Positions 17,073 to 25,990 of a DNA stretch of 64,000 nt are shown here, in pieces (the first letter of the stretch is position 1; the number at the start of each line of letters is the position of its first letter). This DNA comes from an uncultured Actinomyces sp. (GTDB taxonomy: Bacteria > Actinomycetota > Actinomycetes > Actinomycetales > Actinomycetaceae), in the NCBI GenBank assembly GCA_900545825.1, contig URAS01000001.1, positions 1 through 64,000 of the forward strand, written 5' to 3'. The translations under genes were made by a program, and so were the position numbers. The notes under the pieces were generated by a model. That model had not been told where the DNA came from and made no database searches. It worked only from the letters and a program-made list of their open reading frames with translations.

Positions 17073-18220
17073 TGGCCGAAATCGTCATGAACCAAGAGAA
17101 AGTGGCGTCGTCGCGCGCGGATCGCCCCAGCTCGTTTGCCCTCACCGATCTGCCCGTCCCCACGGGACGCGAGGAAGACTGGCGGTTCACGCCGCTCGAG
17201 CGCGTCGAGGCCCTGTTCGAGCCGGCGAACTACGTCGGCACCGTGCTTCCGGCGATCGAGGCGGCGAAGCCGGCGATCGTCGAGACCGTCGAGCGCACCG
17301 ATTCGCGACTGGGCAAAGTCCAGGCGCCGGGGGACCGCACCGCGGTCGTCGCATGGAACACGTTCACGCAGGCTGCGGTGTTGACCGTGCCGGCCGGCGC
17401 TCAGATTGACGAGCCCATCTACGTCCGTTTCACGGGCGAGGGCATCTCGGGTCCGCTAGCAAGCCACCTGCTGATCGACGTCCAGAAGGGGGCGAAAGCC
17501 CAGGTCATCATCGAACATGTTGGGTCGATGATCGTCAACGGCACCGTCGAGGTCAACGTGGGCGAGGACGCGACGCTCGAGCTCGTGTCGCTGCAGGAAT
17601 GGGACGACGACGCGGTCCACGCGTCGAACCACCGGATTAACCTCGGCGCAAATTCCTCGCTCAAGCACATCGTCGTCACGCTGGGCGGCAAGACCGTGAG
17701 GCTGTGCCCCGACGTCAACTTCGTTGGCGAGGGCGCCGAGGTCGACATGCTCGGCCTCTACTTCACCGACACCGACCAGCACCAGGAGCACCGCCTCTAC
17801 GTCGACCACGACCTGCGCAATTGCCGCTCCCGCGTCACCTACAAGGGGGCCCTGCAGGGCCGCGGTGCGCACTCGGTGTGGATCGGCGACGTCCTCATCG
17901 GGTCGGGGGCCTTCGGGACCGACTCGTACGAGCTCAACCGCAACCTCGTCCTCAACGAGGGGGCCATCGCCGACTCGGTGCCGAACCTCGAGATCGAAAA
18001 CGGCGACATCGAGGGCGCGGGCCACGCGTCGGCGACCGGCCGATTCGACGACGAGCAGCTGTTCTACCTCATGAGCCGCGGCATCGACGAGCAGCGGGCC
18101 CGGAAACTCGTGGTCCACGGCTTCTTCGCCGAACTCATCAACCAGATCGATATCGATCACGTCGAGAAGCGACTGTTGGCGGCCGTCGACGCCGAGCTCG
18201 AAGCCGGTGGGAACGTATGA
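17072..18220 (+). CDS. sufD: SufD, SufBCD complex subunit
   Basis: 382 residues. N-terminal helical domain with the GREEDWRFTPLERV block, then the SufB/D beta-helix and the C-terminal block YLMSRGIDEQRARKLVVHGFFAELI shared with SufB. Works with SufB and SufC as scaffold and iron delivery partner. GTG start overlaps the sufB stop; the stop overlaps the ATG of the Rieske gene. An open frame reading the other way through this gene has no family character. Confidence 0.96.
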   Translation: MAEIVMNQEKVASSRADRPSSFALTDLPVPTGREEDWRFTPLERVEALFEPANYVGTVLPAIEAAKPAIVETVERTDSRLGKVQAPGDRTAVVAWNTFTQAAVLTVPAGAQIDEPIYVRFTGEGISGPLASHLLIDVQKGAKAQVIIEHVGSMIVNGTVEVNVGEDATLELVSLQEWDDDAVHASNHRINLGANSSLKHIVVTLGGKTVRLCPDVNFVGEGAEVDMLGLYFTDTDQHQEHRLYVDHDLRNCRSRVTYKGALQGRGAHSVWIGDVLIGSGAFGTDSYELNRNLVLNEGAIADSVPNLEIENGDIEGAGHASATGRFDDEQLFYLMSRGIDEQRARKLVVHGFFAELINQIDIDHVEKRLLAAVDAELEAGGNV

Positions 18221-18552
18221 GTTTCCAGCGCGTCTGCTCCACCTCGGCGTTGGCCGAGGAAGAGGCCTGTCGGGCGAAACTTGCCGCCTCGGATGGCTCC
18301 GAGGTGTGCGTGGCTGTTGCCCGCGATTGCGATGGCGACTGGCACGCGGTTGGCGACCTGTGCACCCACGGCAACGTGTCGTTGTCCGAGGGTGACGTCG
18401 AGGACTATGCGATCGAGTGCTGGGGGCATTCGGCTCGCTTCGACCTGCGGACGGGCCAGCCCACCCTGCCGGCGACGGCGCCCGTGGCCGTGTATCCCAT
18501 TGAAATTGACGGCGAGGACGTCCTCGTCGATGTTGACCATCCACACAGTTAA
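18217..18552 (+). CDS. Rieske-type [2Fe-2S] ferredoxin of the suf operon
   Basis: 111 residues. A small non-heme Rieske protein with both cluster motifs: CTHGN (about residue 46) and CWGH about 20 residues later, followed by FDLRTGQPTLPAT, as in the ferredoxin subunits of dioxygenases. Such a gene between sufD and sufC is frequent in Actinobacteria; it may feed electrons to assembly or be an early cluster receiver. ATG 18217 overlaps the sufD stop (ATGA). A longer open frame from 17704 is only an antiphase reading of sufD. Confidence 0.9.
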   Translation: MSFQRVCSTSALAEEEACRAKLAASDGSEVCVAVARDCDGDWHAVGDLCTHGNVSLSEGDVEDYAIECWGHSARFDLRTGQPTLPATAPVAVYPIEIDGEDVLVDVDHPHS

Positions 18553-18566
18553 AGGAATTGAGCGTT

Positions 18567-19319
18567 ATGTCGAGCCTTGAAATCAAGGACCTGAGGGTTT
18601 CTGTCGAGACTGCCGAGGGCCCGAAGCAGATCCTCCAAGGGGTCAACCTGACGATCAACGACGGCGACATCCACGCCATCATGGGGCCCAACGGCTCCGG
18701 CAAGTCGACGATGGCCTATGCGATCGCCGGTCACCCTGCCTACACGATCGACGGCGGCGAGGTGCTGCTTGACGGCCACAACATCCTCGAAGGCAGCGCC
18801 GACGAGCGTGCGAAGGCCGGCCTGTTCCTCGCCATGCAGTACCCGGTCGAGGTTCCGGGCGTCACCGTCTCGAACTTCCTCCGGACGGCCCGTACGGCGG
18901 TCGACGGCAAGGCGCCGGCCGTGCGTAGCTGGGTGAAGGAGCTTAAAGAGGCGATGGAGCAGCTGAAGGTCGATCCGACGTTCGCCGATCGTGACCTCAA
19001 CGCCGGTTTCTCGGGCGGCGAGAAGAAGCGCCTCGAGATCCTCCAGATGCAGATCCTCCACCCGAAGTTCGCGATCCTCGACGAGACCGACTCCGGCCTC
19101 GACATCGACGCGCTTCGTGTCGTCTCCGAGGGCGTCAACCACGTTCACGATCAGGTGAACTGCGGCGTCATGCTTATTACGCACTACACGCGTATTCTCC
19201 GCTACATCAAGCCGGACTACGTCCACGTCTTCGCGAAGGGGCGCATCGTCGAATCCGGCGGTCCCGACCTGGCCGAAGAGCTCGAGCGCGGCGGCTACGA
19301 CAAGTACATCGAAGCGTAA
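18567..19319 (+). CDS. sufC: SufC, ABC-type ATPase of the SufBCD complex
   Basis: 250 residues. Walker A GPNGSGKST (about 36-44), SufC-type insertion LAMQYPVEVPGVTVSNFLR, signature FSGGEKKR, Walker B ILDETDSGLDIDAL and the switch His in ITHYTRIL. Hydrolyses ATP to drive the SufB-SufD rearrangement. ATG 18567 is preferred over TTG 18558, because AAAGGA at 18551-18556 is 10 bases from the ATG but only one from the TTG. Confidence 0.97.
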   Translation: MSSLEIKDLRVSVETAEGPKQILQGVNLTINDGDIHAIMGPNGSGKSTMAYAIAGHPAYTIDGGEVLLDGHNILEGSADERAKAGLFLAMQYPVEVPGVTVSNFLRTARTAVDGKAPAVRSWVKELKEAMEQLKVDPTFADRDLNAGFSGGEKKRLEILQMQILHPKFAILDETDSGLDIDALRVVSEGVNHVHDQVNCGVMLITHYTRILRYIKPDYVHVFAKGRIVESGGPDLAEELERGGYDKYIEA

Positions 19320-19333
19320 AGGAGGCGGGCCAG

Positions 19334-20602
19334 ATGACGGCTCCAGCCGGGCTTTCGGCGGCCGAAGTTGAGGCGCTGCGCAAGGAGTTTCCCATCCTTG
19401 CGCGGCGGGGGCGCGGGGGCGCTCCGATCGCCTACCTCGATTCGTCGGCGACGTCGCAGAAACCCCAGTCCGTCATCGATGCCGAATCACACTTTTACGC
19501 CCACTCGAATGGGGCGGTGAACCGCGGCACCCACCTGTTGGCCGACGAGGCAACCGAGATCTACGAGGACACCCGCGGCAAGCTCGCGCGGTTTGTCGGC
19601 GCCGATCCGGACGAAATCGCGTGGACGAAGAACGCGACCGAGGCATTTAACGTCATCGCGTTTGCGCTGCTCGACGCCACGTTGGCCCATGCTCCGTTGG
19701 CGATCAAGCCGGGCGAACGCATCGTCGTCACGCGGGCCGAGCACCATGCGAACCTCGTTCCGTGGCAGCGGCTTGCTGACCGGGTGGGGGCCGAGTTCGC
19801 GTGGCTCGACCTCACCCCCGACGGGAGGATCGACCTCGATACGCTGGACGTCATCACGCCGAACACGCGGGTCGTCGCGTTCACTCACCTGTCGAACGTG
19901 ACGGGAGCGTTCTCGCCGGTCGACCAGATTGTCGCGGCCGCCCGCAACGTTGGCGCCCTCGTCGTCCTCGACACGTGCCAGAGCTCGGCGCACCTGCCGC
20001 TCAACGTCCACGAGCTCGACGTCGACGTCGCCGCCTTCTCGGCGCACAAGATGTGCGGTCCGACGGGGATCGGCGCGCTGTACGTGCGCCGCAGCGTCGG
20101 TGAGCAGCTGCCGCCGGCGTTGACCGGGGGATCGATGGTGGCCGACGTCGCCATGGACCACACGGAGTTCCAGCCGGTGCCGCTGCGATTCGAGGCAGGG
20201 ACCCAGCCGGTCGCCCAGATTGCCGGCTGGTCGGCGGCGCTCGACTTCCTCGCACGCGTCGGCATGGATCGGCTGGCCGAGCATGAGCGGCAGATGACGG
20301 CCTACCTCATGGAGGGGCTCGCGAGTGTCGACGGGCTGCGGATCATCGGCCCGGCGTCGGCGGCTGACCGTGCGGCGGTCGCGTCGTTCACTCTGGGGTC
20401 GGTCCACCCGCACGACATCGGGCAGATCCTTGACGCCTCCGACGTCGCCATCCGCGTGGGACACCACTGCGCGATTCCGCTCCACCGCTTCTTTGGCGTG
20501 AGGGCGTCGGCGCGGGCCTCGGCCGCGGTGACGACGACGACCGAGGAGATCGACCGCCTGATCGCTGCGCTTGAGCAGGTTCGCCAATTCTTCGTAAGGT
20601 GA
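19334..20602 (+). CDS. sufS: SufS, cysteine desulfurase
   Basis: 422 residues, PLP-dependent aminotransferase class V. The PLP lysine is Lys239 in FSAHKMCGPTG, the cofactor His in REAEHHANLVPWQ-type context (AEHHANLVPWQ), and the active Cys is Cys379 in RVGHHCAIPLH. It removes sulfur from cysteine as persulfide and hands it to SufU, whose gene follows. AAAGGAGG upstream of the ATG is a perfect ribosome binding site. The 3' end overlaps sufU by four bases. Confidence 0.97.
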   Translation: MTAPAGLSAAEVEALRKEFPILARRGRGGAPIAYLDSSATSQKPQSVIDAESHFYAHSNGAVNRGTHLLADEATEIYEDTRGKLARFVGADPDEIAWTKNATEAFNVIAFALLDATLAHAPLAIKPGERIVVTRAEHHANLVPWQRLADRVGAEFAWLDLTPDGRIDLDTLDVITPNTRVVAFTHLSNVTGAFSPVDQIVAAARNVGALVVLDTCQSSAHLPLNVHELDVDVAAFSAHKMCGPTGIGALYVRRSVGEQLPPALTGGSMVADVAMDHTEFQPVPLRFEAGTQPVAQIAGWSAALDFLARVGMDRLAEHERQMTAYLMEGLASVDGLRIIGPASAADRAAVASFTLGSVHPHDIGQILDASDVAIRVGHHCAIPLHRFFGVRASARASAAVTTTTEEIDRLIAALEQVRQFFVR

Positions 20603-21075
20603 CAACCGTGGATTCTCTCCAGCAGCTTTATCAGCAAGTCATCCTCGACCACTCGCAGCAGCGGGTGGGGTCGGGGCCGATTCCGGACTCGATGGAATAC
20701 CGCTCGCATCAGGTCAATCCGACGTGCGGCGACGAGGTGACCCTCGCTGTCGACCTGGCCGACGACGGCCGCCTCTCGCACGTCGTGTGGGACGGCGACG
20801 GCTGTTCGATCTCGCAGGCGTCACTGTCGATGATGACCGAACTGGTCGAAGGTAAGACCCCCCAGCAGATCGCCACGCTGGACCAGGCGTTTTCGCAGAT
20901 GATGCACTCGCGCGGACACGAGGTGCCCGACGAGGTCCTCGACATGCTCGAGGACGCCGCGAGCCTGCAGGGGACCTCGCAGTTCCCGAACCGTGTGAAG
21001 TGTGCGCTGCTGGGCTGGATGGCTCTGCGTGACGCCCTCGTCCAGGCGGGGGCCCTGTCAAAGGAGGACAAATGA
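20599..21075 (+). CDS. sufU: SufU, zinc-dependent sulfur carrier
   Basis: 158 residues. The zinc/sulfur site of SufU is intact: Cys43 and Asp45 in NPTCGDE, Cys69 in GDGCSIS and Cys135 in RVKCALL. The SufU-specific insertion before the last Cys is present, which separates it from IscU. Accepts persulfide sulfur from SufS and passes it to SufBCD. GTG 20599 overlaps the sufS stop; an in-frame GTG at 20608 is a possible alternative. The stop overlaps the next ATG. Confidence 0.95.
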   Translation: MTTVDSLQQLYQQVILDHSQQRVGSGPIPDSMEYRSHQVNPTCGDEVTLAVDLADDGRLSHVVWDGDGCSISQASLSMMTELVEGKTPQQIATLDQAFSQMMHSRGHEVPDEVLDMLEDAASLQGTSQFPNRVKCALLGWMALRDALVQAGALSKEDK

Positions 21076-21485
21076 CCAATCCGATGGCTAATCCGGATCC
21101 GGTGCCCCAGCGGTTCGCCGAGGTCCCGGGCGAGATTCCGGCCAGCCGTGAGGGCGGCGCTGCGGTGTCGCCCACGGGCGTGACCGAGGAGGACGTCCTC
21201 GAGGCCCTGCGCGACGTCATCGACCCCGAGTTGGGGATTAACATTGTCGACCTCGGCCTCGTCTATGGCGTGGCGTTCGACGAGGACGGCGGCGTCACCC
21301 TCGACATGACGCTGACGTCGGCGGCGTGCCCGTTGACGGACGTCATCGAGAACCAGGCCCAGATGATCCTCTCGTCGATGGTTAAGGACACTCGGGTCAA
21401 CTGGGTGTGGATGCCGCCGTGGGGTCCCGACCGGATCACCGAGGATGGCCGCGAACAGCTGAGGGCGTTGGGCTTCAACGTCTAG
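21072..21485 (+). CDS. sufT: SufT, MIP18/DUF59 iron-sulfur assembly factor
   Basis: 137 residues. DUF59 domain (about 38-135) with EALRDVIDPELGINIVDLGLVYG and the conserved Cys in TSAACPLTD. The DPE and the Cys are the family's key residues. Helps mature Fe-S proteins; in mycobacteria the equivalent is Rv1466. The N-terminal 35 residues are Pro/Ala-rich and probably flexible. Last gene of the suf operon: the ATG overlaps the sufU stop and a strong terminator follows. Confidence 0.93.
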   Translation: MTNPMANPDPVPQRFAEVPGEIPASREGGAAVSPTGVTEEDVLEALRDVIDPELGINIVDLGLVYGVAFDEDGGVTLDMTLTSAACPLTDVIENQAQMILSSMVKDTRVNWVWMPPWGPDRITEDGREQLRALGFNV

Positions 21486-21495
21486 GCCATTTTTC

Positions 21496-21541
21496 CTCGC
21501 CGCCGTGCCTGCTCGGGCACGGCGGCGAGTGCTTGTGTTTT
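21496..21541 (+). terminator. Terminator of the suf operon
   Basis: A 14-bp perfect stem (21496-21509 with 21516-21529) around a 6-base loop is followed by TGCTTGTGTTTT. It begins 11 bases after the sufT stop. Confidence 0.85.
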
Positions 21542-21547
21542 GGGCTG

Positions 21548-21584
21548 TTGACCTTGATCTCAGCTTACGTTTAACCCCTAGCCT
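21548..21584 (+). promoter_or_regulatory. Candidate promoter of the hydrolase gene
   Basis: TTGACC at 21548-21553 and TTGATC at 21554-21559 are -35 candidates; TAGCCT at 21579-21584 is a -10 candidate (19 bases from the second). AAGGAA at 21601-21606 is the ribosome binding site of GTG 21613. Confidence 0.45.
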
Positions 21585-21612
21585 GGGTGTAGGCAAGAGC
21601 AAGGAAATAACG

Positions 21613-22583
21613 GTGACCGCATTGACATTGACGTCCGACTGGGACAAGGTTTTCCCTCGCAACGACGCTGTGACCCACGAGAAAGTGACGTTTCGCAACC
21701 GATTTGGTTTGACGTTGGCCGCCTTCCGCTATGCGCCCCGTGATGCTAAGGGTCGCTGCCCGGCATCGCCGTGGCCGGGCCTTTTGGTTCGGTGAAGGAA
21801 CAGTCCTCGGGACTGTACGCCCAGGAGCTCGCGGCGCGTGGCTTCGTCACGATGGCGTTCGACCCGTCGTTTACTGGCGAAAGCGGAGGCGAGCCACGGC
21901 GGGTTGGGTCTCCTGATATCTGCACAGAGGACTTTTCGGCAGCCGTGGATTTCCTCGTCTGCGACCCGGGTGTCGATCCGAGCCAGGTCGGGATTGTCGG
22001 GATCTGCGGCTGGGGAGGTTTCGCCCTCAATGCTGCCGCCGCAGACACCCGCATCCGCGCGACTGTCACGTCGACGATGTACGACATCACGCGCGTCAGT
22101 GCCCTGGGGTACAACGACTCTGTCGACGCCGATGGTCGCTACGCGATGCGTGAGGAGCTTTCCGCCCAGCGCACGGCAGATGCCCGATCGGGCGTCTATC
22201 AACGCGTGGGCGGCTTCCCGGAGCACTTGCCCGACGAAGCGCCGCGCTTCATGAAGGACTATTTCGACTACTATCGGTCGCCGCGCGGATTTCACCCGCG
22301 GTCGGCGAATTCAACGGACGGATGGAACATCACGGCGGCGATCTCCTATGCCAACACGCGGATCCTCGCCTACGCCGCGGAGATCCGTTCGGCCGTCCTC
22401 ATCGTTGCGGGAGAAAAGGCCCACTCACGCTACATGTCCGAAGACGCCTTTGATCTACTCACTGGCGACAACAAAGAGCTGCTTGTCGTCCCCGGCGCGT
22501 CGCACACCGACCTCTATGATGACGGTGACTATATTCCGTTCGACAGAATTGCCGACTTTTTGTCGGTCCACGTAGCGCAGTAA
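21613..22583 (+). pseudogene. Alpha/beta hydrolase, broken by a one-base frameshift
   Basis: Two overlapping frames encode one alpha/beta hydrolase of the DUF1100/dienelactone-hydrolase-like group. Frame one (GTG 21613 to stop 21795) gives the N terminus through RFGLTLAAFRYAPRDAKGRCP. Frame two (open from about 21765 to 22583) continues with the expected AVAGPFGSVKEQSSGLYAQ. Loss of one base at about 21760-21766 (GCCCGGCATCGCC) would explain the break; restoring it joins the parts without gap. The nucleophile elbow is changed to GICGWGG (Cys in place of Ser) and the acid/His part is GEKAHSR...ASHTDLYD. If the break is a sequencing error, the gene is intact with about 323 residues. I found no slippery heptamer for programmed frameshifting. 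Confidence 0.75.
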
Positions 22584-22591
22584 GGACCCTC

Positions 22592-23164
22592 ATGAATCGC
22601 GAAGAATACCAGGCAGCAATCGACGATGGCGGGCGGCTGGAGCCAGGCAGCGAGCTTGCCGAGTTCATGACGGCCGCGAGCGAGCGGGCCCGCCGCATCT
22701 ATGCTGACCTCAACGGCAGCTACCACACGCCCGACGAGGTGCGGGGGTTGATGTCCGAGCTCATCGGTGAACCGGTCGCGGACTCGGTCCGCGTGTTTCC
22801 GCCGTTTTATAGCGACTTTGGCCTCCACCTCCACATTGGGGCCGACACGTTCATCAACTCCGGCGTCCACGTCCAAGACCAGGGCGGGGTGTTCCTCGGT
22901 GAGCGGGTCCTCGTCGGCCACGACGTCGTCTTCGCCACGGTCAACCACGACCTCGCGCCCAAGCGACGCGGTGTGCTCACCACCGCTCCGATCCATGTGG
23001 GCGACGACGTGTGGATCGGCGCGAAGGCCGTCATCCTGCCCGGCGTGACGATCGGCGAGGGCGCAGTTGTGGCGGCCGGCGCGGTCATCACCCGCGACGT
23101 CGAGCCCTACACCGTCGTCGGCGGCGTCCCGGCGAAGGCCATCAAGCAGGTCCCGCGAGACTAG
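22592..23164 (+). CDS. Sugar O-acetyltransferase, Maa/LacA type
   Basis: 190 residues. N-terminal Mac domain (about 5-60) and left-handed beta-helix with hexapeptide repeats (INSGVHVQDQ, HVGDDVWIGAKAVILPGVTIG). The catalytic His is in FATVNHDLAP. C-terminal GGVPAKAIKQV is typical. Transfers acetyl from acetyl-CoA to a sugar hydroxyl such as maltose, glucose or galactoside. Begins 8 bases after the hydrolase stop, probably in the same transcript. Confidence 0.9.
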   Translation: MNREEYQAAIDDGGRLEPGSELAEFMTAASERARRIYADLNGSYHTPDEVRGLMSELIGEPVADSVRVFPPFYSDFGLHLHIGADTFINSGVHVQDQGGVFLGERVLVGHDVVFATVNHDLAPKRRGVLTTAPIHVGDDVWIGAKAVILPGVTIGEGAVVAAGAVITRDVEPYTVVGGVPAKAIKQVPRD

Positions 23165-23207
23165 CCGCCGGCGTCGCCCTCGCTGGGAGTTGCCGGGGCG
23201 GAGTCGA

Positions 23208-23224
23208 TATACTGTGCGCTCGTG
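23208..23224 (+). promoter_or_regulatory. Candidate leaderless promoter of the ABC-F gene
   Basis: TATACT at 23208-23213 ends 8 bases before the GTG start at 23222. No ribosome binding site precedes the GTG. A -35 box at the normal distance is not clear. Confidence 0.5.
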
Positions 23225-24835
23225 ATTAATGCTTCCCACCTGTCCGTGAGAATCGGCGCCCGCACGTTGGTGTCCGACGCGTCGTTTCGTATCGACAAGG
23301 GCGTGAAGGCCGGCTTCGTCGGACGTAATGGGGCGGGCAAGACGACGACGATGAAGCTGCTCGCCGGCGTCGCCGACACCGAGGGGACGATCGAGTACAC
23401 GGGCGACGTTGTGCGTCGGGGGAGCGTGGCCTATCTCGAACAGAATCCCGACACGGGGGCGGCCGAGAAGGACGGGCTCGCGCGGATTATGGGCGTGCGC
23501 GGGCTGGCGCAGATCTTCGCGCGGATCGCCAAAGCCGAGCACCAGATGGCGACGACAACGGGTGACGCTCTGGCCAAGGCGATGGACCGCTACGACCGGG
23601 TCAACCACGAGTTCGAGCAGGTCGGCGGGTGGGCCGCGAAGGCCGAGGCCCTGCAGATCGCCGCGAACTTGGGGTTGAGCGAGGCGACCCTCGCCCAGCC
23701 CCTCGACACTCTCTCGGGTGGGCAGCGGCGGCGTGTCGAGCTGGCGCGGTGCCTGTTCTCGCAGGCCGACACCCTGCTGCTGGACGAGCCGACGAACCAC
23801 CTCGACCACGACTCGATCGAGTGGCTGCGCGACTTTCTCAAGTCCTATTCCGGCGGGTTCCTCGTTATCTCTCACTCGGTCCAGCTGCTGCGCGACACGG
23901 TCAACCACGTGTTCTACCTCGACGCCAACCGGGGCGTCTTGGATGTCTACAACCTCGGCTGGGACGCCTATATGGCCCAGCGGGCCGACGACGAGCGGCG
24001 CCGTCGCCGCGAGCGCGAGAACGCTGTGAAGAAGGCCGAGGCGCTGCGGGCGCAGGGCGAGAAGATGCGGGCGAAGGCGACGAAGGCCGTGGCCGCGCAG
24101 CAGATGCTGCGGCGGGCTCAGGAGCTGCTTGATTCGGTGGAGCCCCAGCGTGAGGCCGACAAGGTGGCGAGGCTCCGGTTCCCGACGCCGGCGTCGTGCG
24201 GGAAGGTGCCGTTGTCGGCAACTGATCTCAGCAAGTCGTTCGGGTCGCTCGAGGTGTTTGCCGGCGTTGACTTGGCGATCGATCGCGGGTCGAAGGTCGT
24301 CGTCCTCGGCATGAACGGTGCGGGCAAGACGACGCTCCTGCGGATCCTCATGGGGCTCGAGAAACCGGACACGGGTCAGGTAGAGGCGGGGACCGGCCTC
24401 AAGCTGGGGTATTACGCCCAGGAGCACGAAACGTTGGATACGAGTGCGACGGTGTACGGGAATCTCGCCCATGTCGCGCCGGACCTCGACGAGACGCACG
24501 TGCGCAACATTTTGGGCCAGTTCCTATTCTCCGGCGAGGACGCCGACAAGCCGGCGTCGGTGCTGTCGGGTGGCGAGAAGACCCGCCTGGCGTTGGCGAC
24601 GCTGGTGACGAGCGCGGCAAACGTCTTGCTGCTGGACGAGCCGACGAACAACCTCGATCCCGCGAGCCGCGAGGAGATCCTCAACGCCTTGCGCACCTAT
24701 GAGGGCGCCGTCATCCTCGTCACGCACGACCCGGGCGCCGTCGAGGCGCTCGACCCCGATCGCGTCCTCATCCTGCCCGACGGCGACGAGGACCTGTGGA
24801 CCGAGGAATACCTGGATTTGGTGACGCTCACCTAA
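23222..24835 (+). CDS. ABC-F family ATPase
   Basis: 537 residues with two ABC ATPase domains and no membrane segments. Domain 1 has Walker A GRNGAGKTT (about 37-45), signature LSGGQRRRVEL and Walker B LLLDEPTNHLD. A charged linker follows (about 255-315, ADDERRRRRERENAVKKAEALRAQG), then domain 2 with GMNGAGKTT, SGGEKTRL and LLLDEPTNNLD. ABC-F proteins act on the ribosome as translation factors or antibiotic protection factors. An actinobacterial member near suf genes (as Rv1473 in M. tuberculosis) fits a housekeeping role; a resistance role cannot be excluded. Confidence 0.9.
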   Translation: MINASHLSVRIGARTLVSDASFRIDKGVKAGFVGRNGAGKTTTMKLLAGVADTEGTIEYTGDVVRRGSVAYLEQNPDTGAAEKDGLARIMGVRGLAQIFARIAKAEHQMATTTGDALAKAMDRYDRVNHEFEQVGGWAAKAEALQIAANLGLSEATLAQPLDTLSGGQRRRVELARCLFSQADTLLLDEPTNHLDHDSIEWLRDFLKSYSGGFLVISHSVQLLRDTVNHVFYLDANRGVLDVYNLGWDAYMAQRADDERRRRRERENAVKKAEALRAQGEKMRAKATKAVAAQQMLRRAQELLDSVEPQREADKVARLRFPTPASCGKVPLSATDLSKSFGSLEVFAGVDLAIDRGSKVVVLGMNGAGKTTLLRILMGLEKPDTGQVEAGTGLKLGYYAQEHETLDTSATVYGNLAHVAPDLDETHVRNILGQFLFSGEDADKPASVLSGGEKTRLALATLVTSAANVLLLDEPTNNLDPASREEILNALRTYEGAVILVTHDPGAVEALDPDRVLILPDGDEDLWTEEYLDLVTLT

Positions 24836-24921
24836 AAGCGTGGAATTGTCCAGCGAACTGGGGAAAGCCTTCCTACGATGGAAGGGTCAGGGACGACACA
24901 CGTTTTCGAAAGCTGGCCACC

Positions 24922-25452
24922 ATGCACACTGAAATCCTGCTCTTTCACCCGTCGCTTGCCACCTCGACCGTCCACAAGGCGTTAGCCGACGCCGTCATCG
25001 CCGACGGGCGTTTCTCGATTCGCGACATGTATTCGGTGTATCCGGACCGCCAGATCGACGTAGCCGCCGAACAGAAACTGCTGGTCGCCGCCGACCGGAT
25101 CGTCCTCGAGTACCCGATGCACTGGTACGCGGGCCCGTCGCTGCTCCAGCAGTGGTTCAACGATGTCTTCGCCTACGAGTGGGCGTACGACGCGAGCGGG
25201 CCGCGTTCGCTCAAGGGGAAGCAGCTGCGGGTCGCGATTTCCGCGGCGGGGGAGGCCCACAGCTTCACCCACTCCGGCGAGGTCAAGCACACGGTGGACG
25301 AGCTGCTCTATCCCGTCGAGGCGACCGCCAGCTACGTGGGGATGACCTATGCGGCCCCGTTCGTCCTCTACGGCTCCGCGGGGCTCAAGGGCGAGGCGCT
25401 GGCTGCGGCCGCCGCCGACTACCTCACCTGGCTGGCGAACCCGGCGGAGTAG
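24922..25452 (+). CDS. NAD(P)H quinone oxidoreductase, KefF/MdaB-like flavoprotein
   Basis: 176 residues, flavodoxin-like fold. Starts with HTEILLFHPSLATSTVHKAL (FMN phosphate loop type) and has the family block VLEYPMHWYAGPSLLQQWFNDVF with AYEWAYD, plus KGKQLRVAISAAGE. Reduces quinones with two electrons using FMN and NAD(P)H. ATG 24922 chosen: the family N terminus starts here, and the frame upstream has no homology character. TACGAT about 40 bases upstream may be a -10 box. The gene ends 49 bases before a convergent gene. Confidence 0.85.
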   Translation: MHTEILLFHPSLATSTVHKALADAVIADGRFSIRDMYSVYPDRQIDVAAEQKLLVAADRIVLEYPMHWYAGPSLLQQWFNDVFAYEWAYDASGPRSLKGKQLRVAISAAGEAHSFTHSGEVKHTVDELLYPVEATASYVGMTYAAPFVLYGSAGLKGEALAAAAADYLTWLANPAE

Positions 25453-25501
25453 GGCACGCGTTTCCCTCCGTCCGCTGGAGGATCCGTCCCCTTGCGGGTC
25501 T

Positions 25502-25990
25502 CTAGCGGGCGGGGTCGGCGTGCTCGCGCGCAACAAGGCGGCAGGTACCCGCAGCCACCTCGCTCCACGGCCCATCGACGGCCAGGACGAGGGCGGTCGC
25601 CGTCGCCACCGGCCCCGTGGCGTCGTCGTGGGTCAACTCCCAGGCCGTCTCGCCGATCGTCGGCTGATGCCCGACGATGGCGACGTCGCTCCACTCGTCG
25701 TCGAACTCGCGGATTAACGCGATGATGTCGTCGACCCAGTCGGTGTAGAGGCCCTCGTCGCTGCGCAGGTCAGCCACCTTGAGGACGTGCGCCAGCGCCT
25801 TCGCCGTCTGTGTCGTCCGCTTCGCCGACGAATGAACGATCACCTGCGGGGTGATCGTTCCGACGAGGCGTCGACCCAGCTCCAACGCCTGGGCCTCGCC
25901 CGCCGGTGTCAGCGGTCGATCCTTGTCGCGGCAAAACCCGCCGCCTGCCTGAGCATGGCGCACGAGGGTCAGCGTCCGTAAGCTCGTCAT
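25502..25990 (-). CDS. SixA-like histidine phosphatase
   Basis: 162 residues. Histidine phosphatase superfamily: LVRHAQAGG holds the catalytic His, HSSAKRTTQTA the phosphate-binding Arg, and VGHQPTIGE the second His. Length and pattern fit SixA (phosphohistidine phosphatase) rather than phosphoglycerate mutase. The natural target in Actinobacteria is unknown. ATG 25990 (MTSLRTLTLVRHA) is chosen: a -10 box stands 7 bases upstream and there is no Shine-Dalgarno. Divergent to the small gene at 26026. Confidence 0.85.
   Translation of the reverse strand: MTSLRTLTLVRHAQAGGGFCRDKDRPLTPAGEAQALELGRRLVGTITPQVIVHSSAKRTTQTAKALAHVLKVADLRSDEGLYTDWVDDIIALIREFDDEWSDVAIVGHQPTIGETAWELTHDDATGPVATATALVLAVDGPWSEVAAGTCRLVAREHADPAR

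Noticed and set aside
21755..21800. Programmed ribosomal frameshift in the hydrolase gene
   Set aside because: No slippery heptamer, no stimulatory stop or structure typical for it; a simple one-base loss or sequencing error is more likely.
22529..24499. 656-codon minus-strand frame
   Set aside because: Shadow of the acetyltransferase and ABC-F genes, whose motifs are all intact on the plus strand.
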